From Hormiphora californensis (taxonomy: Eukaryota; Ctenophora; Tentaculata; Cydippida; Pleurobrachiidae), in the NCBI GenBank assembly GCA_020137815.1, contig CM035358.1:829356-893355 (forward strand): a DNA stretch of 64,000 bases. Direction: 5' to 3'. Shown here one piece after another: positions 1 to 11,762 of the stretch. The stretch's first letter is position 1, and each line of letters opens with the position of its first letter. Below the pieces are notes generated by a model. It saw nothing but the letters and a program-made list of their open reading frames with translations. It was not told where the DNA came from and ran no database searches. Both the position numbers and the translations under genes were made by a program.

Positions 1-319
1 CTCTCTCCCCTCCCTCTCCATTTCTCACTCTCCTTCTCTCTCTCTATCTCTCTATCCTTCTCGTTCTTCTGTTATTTCAATATCATCTCAACAAGTTAAA
101 CACCGCCAGGTAGTAGGTATTGCAGTGCACTTCTCGTAGTAGCAGTGCAGTATGTGAAAATAGAACTATACGGTACTTTCTCTGTCTATCTCACCCGGCC
201 TCTCTTTCTTTCTCTATCTATCTCACAAATATCTTTCTTTCTCTCTCTCTCCCACTCTTCACGAGCATCTGCCCGTCAATCACTACTACCGGGAGGCCAA
301 TCCATTTAATCGGAGATTG

Positions 320-387
320 GTGAGAGAGAGAGAGAGAGTGAGAGAGAGAGAGAGAGAGAGAGAACGAGAGAGAGAACGAGAGTGAGT

Positions 388-428
<41 letters not shown>
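320..428. repeat. (GA)n microsatellite
   Basis: Near-continuous GA dinucleotide repeat with a few interruptions, read directly from the sequence. It is the first of many such tracts in the window. Confidence 0.95.
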
Positions 429-433
<5 letters not shown>

Positions 434-1609
434 AGAGCAGAGAGAAAGTGCTTAAAGTGCATGCATTGTATTGAGCGGTTACGTGCTCTCTGTCAATCAA
501 TTAAAATTTAGTTCCAAGGTGAAATTAGTAGATGATAAATGCCATCAATTTCAACCTCAAAAAAACTTTATTTCTTGTAATATTCTGTTGAACTACTGCA
601 GAAATCATACAAGATAAGATAACGACCATAAAGTAATTGCATTTTGCTATTCTCTGCAGATATATTCTGCCATGTCTAATTAGCGTAATTAAAGAGAGAA
701 TCAGGGAGAGAGAAATGAACAGAGAAAAGATTGATAACATGGTCTTCTGATATCTCTTACAATACTCTTGAAGTGTGGTCTCATTTGTCTTATTGAATTC
801 GAAAAAGAACCCAATAAAAGCACCGATATTTTATTTTTAGTTAGTTGCCCAATTTCTCAAATTGTAGTTCCAGCCTGATGATGTTTCCATGTCCAGAGAT
901 GCATGTGAGGAGCTAGTGTTCGGAGATGGAAATTTGTCTGATAAGTACCGACCCAATTATTATACTGTATGCATGCAGGTTAGCCGTGTTTGAACAGGAT
1001 CTGCGGGTCTCCGTGTTTGGATTCTAAAGGATCTTTATAATCCAAAGGCGGAGGCTGCAGAGATCCGATTCCGCCTTCATTTCTTCACTCTTCAGTAATA
1101 TAATCGTGTTTACGGGAGATGGCCGAGGGGGGTGGGTGCATTATCTTATTAGTAATTAGAATAGACAGGAAATCATGCACCCCATCATATGATCAGCTAT
1201 TTACTGTCTATTTGTATGATCTCAGTCTCTTCATTCCTCTCTCTCTTTACCATCATGTCCCCTCCTCTCATCCTCTCGTTCCACTCTCCCCCTTCCTCCC
1301 CGGCTGTACCCGATTATGTGATCTGACCTCTTTTCATATTTTCAGATCATTTTCCCAAGTTATTATAATGGCTCGCGGATGTCGTTTGACAAAGACTAAA
1401 ATCCCACCGTTTAGAGCTAAACGTGTGATTGGGGGAGGCCGCGATTCTCCCTCACTCTTTCTCTCTCTCTCTCTCTCTCTCCTACAGCCTACTTCCTAGG
1501 AAGTGTCGCGTCGCAGCCACCTCCCACCTCCTCAAATAGGAGCTTGATCTTCACATAGAAAGGTCAGTTGGGAGAATTGGTCCCATCACACTAGTATAGT
1601 CTCCCACTA

Positions 1610-1693
1610 GGGATCAGAATAGCTGGTCTGAAAGAGTTATGAGACTGGGACTCCCGGTCTCATGTACCTCTTTCAGACCAGCTATCCTGACCC
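1610..1693. repeat. Hairpin with nested inner hairpin
   Basis: Two arms of about 26 bases (1610-1636 and 1668-1693) are inverted copies containing TAGCTGGTCTGAAAGAG and its complement. The 30-base loop holds a second inverted repeat (GAGACTGGGA and TCCCGGTCTC). It may be a short MITE, but I found no target-site duplication. Confidence 0.75.
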
Positions 1694-3422
1694 GTTTACA
1701 AACATGTTAACATACATGTATAATATACATTGTATATGTACGGTCTTCTATCAAGTTTGCTTGAGTTAATATTATGAGAAACATGGTCGTCTAGACAGTA
1801 TACATCTTAACAGCTGATCCCCTTCACTACACGAACAATATTGACCACCCCTGGATCAGAGCGATATATAGATAATCGACCCCAGCTATAATTTCATTGT
1901 GTCGTTGTCACGAATCTTGCACTGACCACGACACATGTCTCTGCATGTATCACTTTTGCAATACCATTGTACCACACCTAATTATAGCAACATGAGCTGC
2001 AATGATTCCTCTCTACTTGTTATAGCAGTTGTATCTCTGATTGCGAAATAAACAATACAGGGCCCTATTATTGCGAGATATCTCCACTTGTGTGGTATCC
2101 TGCGTGGTCCAAGTAGTTGATTACTACTTGCATGACAATATATACCATTGTCTATTCTCTCGAGATCCGATACAACGTGTTGAGGATATATTGGCCAGCA
2201 TTATTCCCCTTACTGATAGACACGGTGAGCGGCAAGATAAGACCAGACTCTGCACTTCACAACTGAGTGACCTCAGAGTATCCTAGGTCCAATTCTTGGT
2301 GATGAGATGATCTCATTGAGATCCCCTATTATGCTTCGCGGGCTTCGTTTTGCCGCGCTTCGCGCGGCCAGTGTAGGGGTGGCCGCGTCACCAAGTCCAA
2401 TTCGATATCGTGTTGTTGGGGTGGAAATTGTCCTCGTAACTTTGACAAAAGAATCTAGGATATTCGGTGATCCTGTATCAGGATATTGGTTATGGAGATT
2501 GGACCCCCCCTTTGTATATGATATCGAAAGGTTGCAGAATCACAATTACAATATGTCAATGAGGTCTCTCTCTCAGCACGATTTTGATAAATGATATTGG
2601 TTTGCCCAAGGGCCCTTATTTCTTAGTAAGGATGACAGTGAAAAGGCAAATTAATATCCGCAAAACGACTTCTTTTGTTAATCAGGGAAATTAACCCGAA
2701 GCAATAACAATCTACTAGGCGTGCTGCACCTAGGTGACTTGGGATAGTATAAAACCTGCCGCAGTTTCCAATCTAGTTGTGCTCATGCTCAGTAGATCGC
2801 CCTTAATCAACTGCAAGTCCTCGCCAGATTTTCAAACTTGCTCTGGCTCAGGATTCTCTTTATCGTTGTTGCCTCCATCCCTTACTCAACAACTAGTTTA
2901 AGGCTAGACTAGTTGCATGACTTTCACTAGTTTCAAACGATTTGAGTGGGTTAGACTTAGATGATATTAATTCAAAGATTTGAACAAGAGGACACCAGAG
3001 TTAGATTAAAAGGGTAGGTTAGAGAAAGAGAATTTCAAATGTTTGTGAGCTAGTCTACAATTCAAGTTAGACGATCTTTAAATAAATACTTTGTGCCGGA
3101 TACTGTTTAGATTTAAAGGGGTACATACTTTGCTTATGACCAAGAGATTCCATTCCAAATCTTCGGTAAAAGAAGAGACAACCACTTTTGCATGCGATAT
3201 ATCGTTTATGTAGACCTGTCTATATTCGTATTTAGCTTAGACCAATAGACCACGATGAGGGTATCTGCATACAAATTGCTTGAAGCTGCCTATTATATTC
3301 AGTTACAAATGATACGCCTGTCATTTCTATGTACAAAGTTTTCCTGGATTTTTGAGTTGATTCAACCAATAGTATGATTTCACCCCACACTGTTTCCTAT
3401 AGCTCCAGATATTCGATATACT

Positions 3423-4063
3423 ATGTCCACGGTGTTCAGACTCCTGATGATTGTCCTTGTGGCCCTTGCCTTCACCGTCACCCTCACCTCAGCAGCAGGA
3501 AATGGACCGGTAAGTGAAGAATTAACCCTTTTTAGCAGTGAGAGATCAGTGAGAGAGAGAGACCCATTCCTTTTAGGGTGTGACAACTGCCCCACCATTT
3601 TTCCCCGCCCGGGTGAAGGCCGAAGGTTGGGGTTATCTCCTCTGCTTTTGATTGTCGAACATAAAATTAAGAGTTGTGATTTCTAGGAGAATGTAGTGGC
3701 CAATGATCTTCAGATTCCAATTAGACTAAAAGTTTTGGAATGTTAATTAATTTCAGCCCTAAATAACCGTACGAAAATGAAAATTCCAAACCCCAAACAA
3801 TCAAACAGATATGATCAATCTAGAGATTTATCCCATCCCCTAACACCCCGTCTTCCATTGCAGTGCCCCCTCCCCTGTTTGAAACCCATCTTTCCATTGC
3901 AGTGTGCCCCTGTTTAATACCCTCCTTCCATTGCAGTGTGCCCCTGTTTAATACCCTCCTTCCATTGCAGTGTGCCCGATTGTGTAGTGGGGAGACACAG
4001 GTTGCCTGGGACATGAAGTACTGTATGGCCCGGTGTATGAAGCACTTCGGAGGTGCACGTTAA
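3423..4063 (+). CDS. Small secreted four-cysteine peptide, two exons
   Basis: Exon 1 (3423-3509) encodes 29 residues, a clear secretion signal: Met, one Arg, then a hydrophobic run ending Thr-Ser-Ala, followed by AGNGP. It ends at a strong donor (CCG/gtaagt). Exon 2 (3971-4063), phase 0, follows a pyrimidine-rich acceptor and adds 30 residues ending in TAA. The mature part has four cysteines spaced C-X3-C-X12-C-X3-C, the last pair in KYCMARCMK. That spacing is known from helical-hairpin peptides and from small Tim chaperones; the signal peptide favours a secreted helical hairpin stapled by two disulfides. The 59-residue precursor has no further domain. Role unknown: a secreted signal, defence or structural peptide would all fit. 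The intron ends in a tandem array of near-identical acceptors, listed separately. Both exons are too short for ordinary gene finders. Confidence 0.7.
3851..3970 (+). repeat. Tandem 3' splice-site array before secreted-peptide exon 2
   Basis: The block CTTCCATTGCAG plus the first exon bases TG(TG)CCC occurs four times. Intron/exon points are at 3863/3864, 3902/3903, 3936/3937 and the true site 3970/3971, with periods of 39, 34 and 34 bases. Copies 2 and 3 read TGTGCCCCTGTTTAA, so use of those decoys would give CAPV and a stop. Confidence 0.85.
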
Positions 4064-4502
4064 GTGCAGCACTCACCCACTGTGCAGTAGTATACTAACG
4101 AGACGGCCGCTGTGCAGAAGAGGAGCGCAACATCCCTCCCTCCATCCAATATACCCGTGACCAGCTTTATCAGAGCTGTTCTTTTAAATGACAGACAGTA
4201 TTTATTCCCAATGTATTTCTCAAAGTGCAGGGCTGAGAGCCAAGATCTAAAATAGTTTGTTCTCACACAACTCTCGGGAAGGTGATAATGATAATGGTAG
4301 CGGAGTGAAAATTAACGTTTTTGTGTTCAAAGTACTCATGTTAAGTGAGGGCACCTCGCAAATATATATGTTTTAAATAGCACACAAAATACGAATTCTC
4401 CGAAAACTGTATAATTTCTTGGACTTTCTCATACACAACCTCGCTCCTTGTCCCTCAAGTGAGGGAGAGAGAGAGGGGGGAGAGAGAGGGAGATAGATAG
4501 AG

Positions 4503-4593
<91 letters not shown>

Positions 4594-5134
4594 GATGGCT
4601 GGCTGGTTCTTGGTATATTTTCCGTTCTAATTAAGGTAATCACGAACTTGGCCAGGAATGCGTATAAACCACCGCTCTCTCTCCTAATCTACTCACTATC
4701 TCTCTTTTTCTCCACCGCCGCCCTCTCATTATCGCTCCTAAAATTTCGTCTCATTCTCAAAAAACTTCTTAATTCGACTGTCGACTATTATGATTATATT
4801 TGAACTGCAATACTATAGTACTGGGTCTATTAGATTTTCTCACGTATAGCAGCATTCAAAGCGTATTCTGGTTTGAATGCTGCAGCAGCTGTTTTTAAAT
4901 ATCGCTATGACGTCATACGGAGCTCCTCGAACCGGTCGAATATGTCTAATATGTATATCAATAACATCATCACTTGATCCACCTGTCAGAGCATTGGCCT
5001 GACAGTGATCCACAGAATCATCACAATGTTAAAAGTTTCTGTGTGACCTTGGCCAATTGGTTTCACTGCAGATCAGCTTACCACCGTGCACGTGAGGTCC
5101 ACCCTCAACCCCCAGCTGTTTTGAGTTGACCAGT
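4064..5134. other. Intergenic, GA microsatellite and small hairpins
   Basis: No gene is visible between the peptide gene and the 3' end of the minus-strand gene at 5135. A (GA)n tract fills about 4462-4590. At 4849-4884 a hairpin pairs GCAGCATTCAAA with TTTGAATGCTGC. The 3' untranslated parts of both flanking genes, which converge here, must lie in this stretch. Confidence 0.6.
4462..4590. repeat. (GA)n microsatellite
   Basis: Almost pure GA dinucleotides from about 4498, with an impure GAGG/GATA-rich leading part. Confidence 0.95.
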
Positions 5135-7239
5135 TCATTTCCTCAACATCTTGTTCCTTAGTTTGGTCACCAGACTCCGTTTTTTGGTGCTCGCGGTAGT
5201 GCTGGCAATGGTAGACCCTCCCACAACGGTACTGCTGTTATCTAGGACCGTTTCAACGGGACTCAGGACACGACCTAATTCCTCCTCAGTGAGATCTCGT
5301 GCAACAATCTCAATTGTGTCTGGAACTCCCCCTGAAGATGATGATTCTGCGGTTTCTAAATTCTCCTTAGAATGACCCATGACATCATCCTCATTTCGAC
5401 CCAGGAAACTAAACGCACTGTCAGTCTCCACTTCATGCTCCTCATCAATCCTCAGTTCCTGTTGATGGTAATCACCATCATGGATTGATGGCAAACTGCC
5501 AGCCTCATCATGGATTGATGGCAAACTGCCAGCCTCATCATCACTCTCGTTATCAGATCTGTAACTACTCACCGGCTGGTCACTATCACCCTCATCATCC
5601 TCAAGGTGTGAGGTGCTGTTTCTCCTGGAGCTCCCATCCTCACTTGTCATAGAGGATAGGTCCTCAGTAGCTATGGATGATGAATCACCCTCGTCAACTA
5701 ACACTGGGTAACGGGACAGTGAGGTTCTCTTTGGCAGTGAGGTTCTCTTTATAGTGGATGGGAGGTCCTCATACACCTCAGGGAAGAATACATCTTGGAT
5801 TGCTCTGCTTGGTTGAGGTGGGGGAGGAGGGGGGAGGTCCTCTTCTTCACTAGATGTATCAGTACTGATGTCATCAGTAGCAATATCTCCATAACCCACT
5901 GACTCCTCAGATGCACTCAGCTCGTCTGCTAACTCGATCTGGACATCCTCAGGAGTTAGGGGTGTCTCGTGGGTCTCTGCTGTGGATGACAGGGGGGTCC
6001 GGGCCTGGCCTTCAATTTGGATCTCGCCGGATACAAGGGAAAATAGCCGTTTGATTGGCTGGATCACTTGGTCTTGGACGAGGGATGTAGATGAGATGAC
6101 AGGGGGAGGGGTGAGAGGGGTATCTAGTTCCTCCTCTGATTCAGGCCCCTTATCCTCACCCCATGTGGTTTCCTCTCCCTGGTAGTTCGACGAAAGTTGG
6201 GGTTCCTCTGGTTCAATTAGTTTATGTTTCGTCAAATACCCGGAATTATCCTGCTCTAATTTGTGATCCCTGGAAACAGGACTGAATACTTCTGAAGCCA
6301 GTTTTTTATTCAGTTCTTGGGCCTTGTTAAATTTAATTGCGGTTGGGGCTTCCTCCTCTGTCTCCTTCTTGGCCTCAACTTCAATTTTCATTTGAGCTTG
6401 CTTGTTAGTTCTTTGGCTTGTTGATGGAATGGGTTGCTTGAGCAACTCATCATCGCCAACAGTTTGCACCTCAATTGGAGCACTCTTTACCCCTGTTGAA
6501 GTAAGGTGTTCTGGTCCCTTCCGCTTATCCTCACCCTGCTTCAACGCCTTGTGCAAACTACCTGCAGTCACAGGCTGTGGAGGGCTAGATACTCTTTCCG
6601 TCGAGTTAAGCCGCTGTCTAATTCGAGATAGAGAGGAATCCTTCCTCTCCCTCTCCTCCTCGTCCTCAGAGTCTACCTCACGCTGGTTGGTACTGGACTG
6701 CTTACTGGCATTAGCCATGGCATACCTGGCGCTTCTCCAACTAGACACCTGGTTAGCCATGTCCGATTTGAGACGGGGCATGTTATTCAGGTTGGGTGTG
6801 TTGTACAGGGTTAGTTGTTCCTCATCTTCTTCCTCTTCCGTTAGTTCGAATGAAGAGGAGCTGGCTGTTGTGGCGGTGGGTTTCAGGGAGTCGTACAGAA
6901 CAGCTCCTGTGGAGGGGGGGGGGGTAGTGTGAAGAATGGGGAAATGAGTTAGTCAGTGTAAAGAACGGGAAAATATCAGGCCGTGCAAGATTTAAAAACA
7001 AGTAGTCTAGTCAGTGCAGAAAATACAGACTTGAAGGTAGGATCTCCCTATTCAAAATACACACCTGTTGTCCCCCCGTTCAAGTTGATCTTCTCTGCAG
7101 CAGCGACTGTGTCGACCAGTTTCGAGTCCTGGTCGGTGGAGGGGTTGTCTAGACCGTACAGCTTGGATAGACAGCAACAGACGCGATAAAGGTTGTGGTT
7201 CATACGGAGAGAGAGAGTGGGTGAGAGAAAAGTGTCAAC
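5135..7239 (-). CDS. Acidic disordered protein, 3' exons; possible CH-domain end
   Basis: Two exons join in phase. The upstream one (7239 down to 7065, acceptor CACAG, donor gtgtgt) encodes 58 residues including NLYRVCCCLSKLYGLD. This resembles the last helix of calponin-homology domains (N-x3-V-x2-CL-x2-L), but the match is by eye and weak. The last exon (6906 to 5135) gives 589 residues and a stop. It is highly charged and low in complexity, with Ser/Glu/Asp clusters, a PPPPPP run, a perfect duplication of DEAGSLPSIHD and a basic tail (KKRSLVTKLRNKMLRK). Such composition is usual for cytoskeletal scaffold proteins. The 5' exons should lie at higher coordinates, before the GPCR at 12377, but I could not identify them. 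The family stays open; the coding status of the last exon is secure from its length and phase. Confidence 0.65.
5478..5543 (-). repeat. 33-bp coding tandem duplication
   Basis: Two adjacent identical 33-base units, each encoding DEAGSLPSIHD, inside the large last exon of the acidic protein gene. Nucleotide identity is complete, so the duplication is recent. Confidence 0.9.
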
Positions 7240-9538
7240 CTGTGTATGTGGAGAGAGAGATCTGCACGTCTCAAGATTTGGTAGAGAGGTTGTGAGAGAG
7301 AGATGTAGAGTCGGAGTAAGCAGGGTGAATGTGTAAACTTCTGTCTGCGACACACTGGTATACAGTGGTATATAATAACACTGGTATGCTGGTACATGAG
7401 CCAAGAACTCTACAAACACAGTTCCTTCTGAATTATAGTTTCTGTGTCCTGAATCTCCAATATATCGCTAATACTCACTGCAGAGTCACAATTGGAGAAA
7501 CGTGACTCAAATAAGATTTGGTGACACGTCATATGCGAGATCGAAGTCGCGCACATTCATGATATCGATCTCACACAATATATTATTATATTACTTATAG
7601 CGAGGCGAGAATAGGTGGCAATGGCACCAAAAGTAATATATGTCTTTCGACTTTTGTCTTCAAGTTGTTTTTTCAAGAATCACATTATATCTCATCTGAC
7701 ATCTGTACTCTACTTTCTATCAGTTCTCATATTAAGTACTGTAGTTCAAGTATCAGTGATCCCACGTGATATTATATTCAGTCACTGGAATAAATGGCTA
7801 CCAACTTCAGAGCTATCATGTCCGACTTCACAGCTGACCAATGAAGATCATTAGACTCGGCAGATTATACCCGAATGGTGGAGCTAGATAGGAAAATAAT
7901 AATTATCTTAGTATCTTACTGGTGTAATTATATATAGCGGCGCACTGATAGCTCTTCCAATTTTAGTAATTTCAGGGAAGATTTCCCTCGCCTATCTTTA
8001 ATCTACAGATTGCAATTCTCCCGTCTAGATACTCCACGGCTTCAATGACCGGGTTTATGAGTCGCATTGATCCATGCTATGGAAATTAGTATGCCCTAGG
8101 GCCTATAGCTATGAGTATAGACTCTACACAATCAAACCTCGGTTAACCGGGGAAGTTTATCGGTCCGGTTTGACTGTATATTTTATACTTGGTGACATAG
8201 CCGAGGATCAGATCCCAAAAACTGTTTCGTAGTGATCGTAGTGATACTCATACCACTTAAATTACTTAGCTGTAGATTTAGATGCCAATCTCAGCTATTA
8301 TACCATTCACCTACCAAGTCACGCCAGTGCTATTTAATGGCTCGACTAAAAATGTACATAATCTACCATGGCCAATGAAAATTGTGTGAATCAATTATTT
8401 CCTGGCTTTAACTAGAAATTGATTTTCTCTCACAGGAATGAGATTCATGTTTGAACTGTAGATATTAGATGCGTAGAACTAGACCAATCTACTTTTATCT
8501 CGCTTCTTAGTCATTAGAAGATTAAAGCAAACCCAATGCAATAATCTACAGCAGACGAACTAAAGGCATTGATAATAATCCAGCTAATTAAATTGGATTG
8601 TGTTTTGGTTTTGAGCTTAGTATATTCGTGGTATAGTATGCTTTTGAACACTTCACTTCTTAGCAACTCCCGCCCATGCACTTGTGGTTTATCATATTCA
8701 AGCAATATAATTGTAGTCATACTATTTCAATTAAAACATACCGAAATTATAATTCTATAATCTCTGCTTCTATAATTCCTTAATATATGCTTCGTTGTAT
8801 GAAAATAATTATTCCCCTCCACGCGGCTCGGCCAACCACCAGTTCTATTTGGTATCCGCACCATTTCATGTGCCAATCAGGAAATTGCCGCGTGACATTT
8901 TGATGAGGGCCTGTCTGTCAGAACTTGCTAAAGTGCTAGCCCCTTCTGAGTGACGAGTGTTTAATATTTAGTGATATCTTAGTGTTCTACAGCAGCTTTG
9001 AACATTTTAGATTCGCCCATTTTAGATTAGTTCTTTTTGTTATCATGTCCAAACCTGTTTTAACGTTTGCCTTGATTCAGGAAATTCACTTTTCAGATTT
9101 TTAATTTTCCGATTTTTATTTTCATATTAATATTTTTATTTTTTAGAGAGATGAATCATTATTTAGAAAACAGTTACACAACACAGTTCAAACATGATCT
9201 GAGGGGTGGCCATTTATGCCACCATAACCGACAGTTTAGCATGGGATCCTCTAGCATTTTAGTGACTTAATACCCTAATCTGACCCGTTCTCACGCCCTT
9301 CTCTCAGAGCGATGAGAGTGGTCGGGCATCACGCTGGCATGCCTTATTTGCTTCAAATTATCCAATAATTAGCACATCCTTCTATCGGAGACACTGGAGA
9401 CTATTCAGAACTTATATTTATTTGTTTTCTTCATTCTTTTGTCAGCACTTTACAAATTCTTTGTTTGAAGGACCTTTGAAGATTGAGATCCACTCAATTT
9501 CACGCCTCCATACGCTCATATTATATGGCTACATTGTA
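7240..9538. other. AT-rich stretch without recognised gene
   Basis: This probably holds the missing 5' exons or first intron of the minus-strand gene ending at 5135, but no exon with good splice sites and conserved content stands out. A possible acceptor plus short frame at about 7482-7433 on the minus strand was not strong enough to call. Confidence 0.5.
8132..8182. mobile_element. Short pogo/Tigger-like hairpin remnant
   Basis: The sequence CAATCAAACCTCGGTTAACC faces an inverted end reading TCCGGTTTGACTGTA. Terminal repeats beginning CAGTC(A/G)AACC(T/C)CG and containing a TTAACCGG-like block are typical of pogo/Tigger elements. At about 51512-51536 a related single end (CAGTCAGACCCCGATTTACC) is present. 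Only about 50 bases survive, so this is a remnant or minimal MITE. Confidence 0.5.
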
Positions 9539-10426
9539 TTAACCCTTTGGGACCGATAGTGGCGCCATCGACAGAAATATCTGAAAATTGCTGGAGACAC
9601 TCCTAACAAGCCTACTTGAAAGCAGAACCAAAAAACTCGTCTCTACGAACTTTGTTTCTGTGGGGTCACCAGTGACCCTATCGGTCTCAAATGGAATGCA
9701 AACAATTTAGATTTCGTAGCTATTTTGCCTCATAACTCGAAAACCGCTCATCTTAGACCCTATGTTTCTTCATAACACTTATATAAACCCGGCCATTCTG
9801 CACATTTTACACACCCTATGGACCTCTGTATCTCATCTGTAGCCGATTTTAGAATTTCAAATTGGCCGAGATGAAAATTTTTATGAAGGAGCACAAATCT
9901 CAAAAATTTTTTCAGCGACTCTCTAAGATGTATAGATAACACTGATGGAGTCGGTTAGTCGCTAGCACCCGTTTGAAAAATGCCGTTTTGGACCTTTATC
10001 GGTGGCCAATCCTTTAGAAATGCACGTAAAATCCAAATTTCTATATTAGCGTTAGGGGACGATAGGGTCACTGGTGACCCCGGCATTATTTGCCCTCTGA
10101 GCGTTGTAAATTAGATCAAATCATCACGAAACTTCATACCGGGGTAAAACCTATGGTTTTCTTTTGATTTGTAGGTCCATTATTGGCTTACTTATACCGT
10201 TTTAGAGATATGGCCAACTTTACACCAAAATTTCAACTTTTATGGCTTAGAGTTGGCATTTCTAGTAAACTAAGATGTTCAAAGCTTAAAATGACCCCAA
10301 AAACAGCTAAAAAGTGTATATTCTAACCCGGAAAACCATTTAAACTTCTTAGATTTAGTTCGGACAGACGCTAGATGCATAATTAGCGTGGGGTCACTGG
10401 TGACCCTATCGGTCTCAAAGGGTTAA
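9539..10426. mobile_element. piggyBac-like non-autonomous element (MITE)
   Basis: About 888 bases bounded by TTAA on both sides (9539-9542 and 10423-10426). The inverted ends start TTAACCCTTTG and continue with an ACCGATAG block. TTAA duplication and CCC...GGG ends are the signature of piggyBac transposons. A palindromic subterminal word, GGTCACTGGTGACC or a close variant, sits near 9663, 10064 and 10390, each beside a CTATCGGTCTCAAA-like block. There is no transposase; the only open frame (minus, 9942-9760, 60 codons) has no recognisable motif, so the element depended on an enzyme supplied elsewhere. Confidence 0.8.
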
Positions 10427-10833
10427 GGAATCAAGAGTTGGACATGAACCCCATTGCGATATATAATGAGTTTTAAAGAATGATCATGTACTAATATGAT
10501 TTATCTGTTGTGTGCAGTAATTACTATTCCTCCCATATGACGTGTTCTTGGCCTCAAACCAATGATAATATTATCAATTGTCTTTGTCGAGTACTCAAAA
10601 AATTTTCGAGTAGGTACTGTCCGCGACATTTTAACTACCTACTTGAGGTCACAGAAAGTCGTTTACGCAGCTCCCACTTTCTTTCTAGAGTGTTATGAAA
10701 GTTAACCTGAGTATGAAAACAATATTCTTAGTCCATCACTTTATAAGATGTTCATGATATATTGGTGTTATGTATCATGTCATCATGAGCTAGTATAAAA
10801 ACATTAATTTCTACTTCCAGTTAGGGGTATATA

Positions 10834-10992
10834 AACCTTTGTCTGTTCTTCATCACTCGATATGGTGCATTATTATTGTTGTTATGTATCTTGATTAATG
10901 ATTTAATCTTTGAATCAAAGATTAAATCATTAATCAAGATACATAACAACAATAATTATGCACCATATCGTGATGAAGAACAGACAAAGGTT
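10834..10992. repeat. Near-perfect 159-bp palindrome
   Basis: Left and right arms of about 75 bases are inverted copies around TTTGAATCAAA (centre near 10913), with very few mismatches. The arms contain CCTTTGTCTGTTCTTCATCA and its complement. A transcript would fold into one long hairpin. The right end overlaps a second palindrome. Confidence 0.9.
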
Positions 10993-11019
10993 CAATAATC
11001 AAAGTTTGATTATTGAACC
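10989..11019. repeat. 31-bp perfect palindrome
   Basis: GGTTCAATAATCAAA is followed, after one overlapping central base, by TTTGATTATTGAACC. It begins in the last four bases of the larger palindrome, so two cruciform-forming units are nested end to end. Confidence 0.9.
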
Positions 11020-11589
11020 TCGATAACTGATTTCATTTTATAGTGAGGCCACCGTGAGATTGGGTTCTCAAAACAAATTTTATTGAGAGGGGAAGAGAGA
11101 GAGAGAGAGAGTTGGCTCCATTGCAACCTATTCTCGCTCCGAGAAGAATGATAAATGTATGCAGAAGGATATGTTTAGTATGTGTGACTAGTGCGACAAG
11201 ATCAGAGCCTTAACGATGACAATAATTGACGTTAGGTGGAATTACTTTGTCAAAGCTATATATAGGGGTTCCCAAAATTTGTTACATCTTTTCCGATGGA
11301 AAGGAATCCTTCAATTGAGTTCTATATTAATTGTTTGTGATGTATGAACTGCTTTGAAGTGTTACCATTTACGTCATTAGTTATTACCTTCCTTCCTGGA
11401 AAATGAAATTCACGTGTCCAACTTCCGGAGCATGAATTGCAAAAATAGGACGGATTAATTAGCATCTGTCGACATAAAGTTGTTAAGCTCACTGGATTGT
11501 TAATTAACAGCCCCAACCTCCCTCTCTCCCTTGTTGCGTAGACAAAATGTTTCTCTATCCCTCTTTTCGAACGTTGCTAACCACTACCG

Positions 11590-11612
11590 GGGGGGGGGGG
11601 GGGGGGGGGGGG
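11590..11612. repeat. Homopolymer G run
   Basis: An uninterrupted run of more than 20 G on the plus strand, able to form G-quadruplexes and a likely site of assembly length error. Confidence 0.9.
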
Positions 11613-11762
11613 TGAGATTCCAAGAAGATTGAAGTAGTAATTAATAAAACTCTAAATTGTTGGCTCCCTTTAATTTCTGTTACCAGTCAGAGAAAGTAGC
11701 TAAATGTCGATAATTGTTAGTTTCCGGCGGGGTAAGATTCTAGGAAGATTACATGGACAATT

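Larger units (their letters stand above)
1..3422. other. Non-coding left edge with simple repeats
   Basis: I see no convincing gene here. The first 60 bases and 180-250 are CT-rich, 320-428 is a (GA)n tract and 1455-1482 a short CT tract. Open frames in this stretch are translations of simple repeats or lack splice and domain support. A hairpin at 1610-1693 is listed separately. A GC-rich patch around 2330-2390 carries repeated CTTCG/GCGCG words. Confidence 0.6.

Noticed and set aside
2307-2594. 95-residue plus frame
   Set aside because: No recognisable domain, no splice context; overlaps a GC-rich repeat patch.
7433-7482. Possible upstream exon of the 5135-7239 gene
   Set aside because: An acceptor (CTCTGCAG) is present, but the frame is short, the donor poor and no domain residues are seen.
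9760-9942. 60-residue minus frame inside the piggyBac-like element
   Set aside because: No transposase motif; expected by chance in this length.
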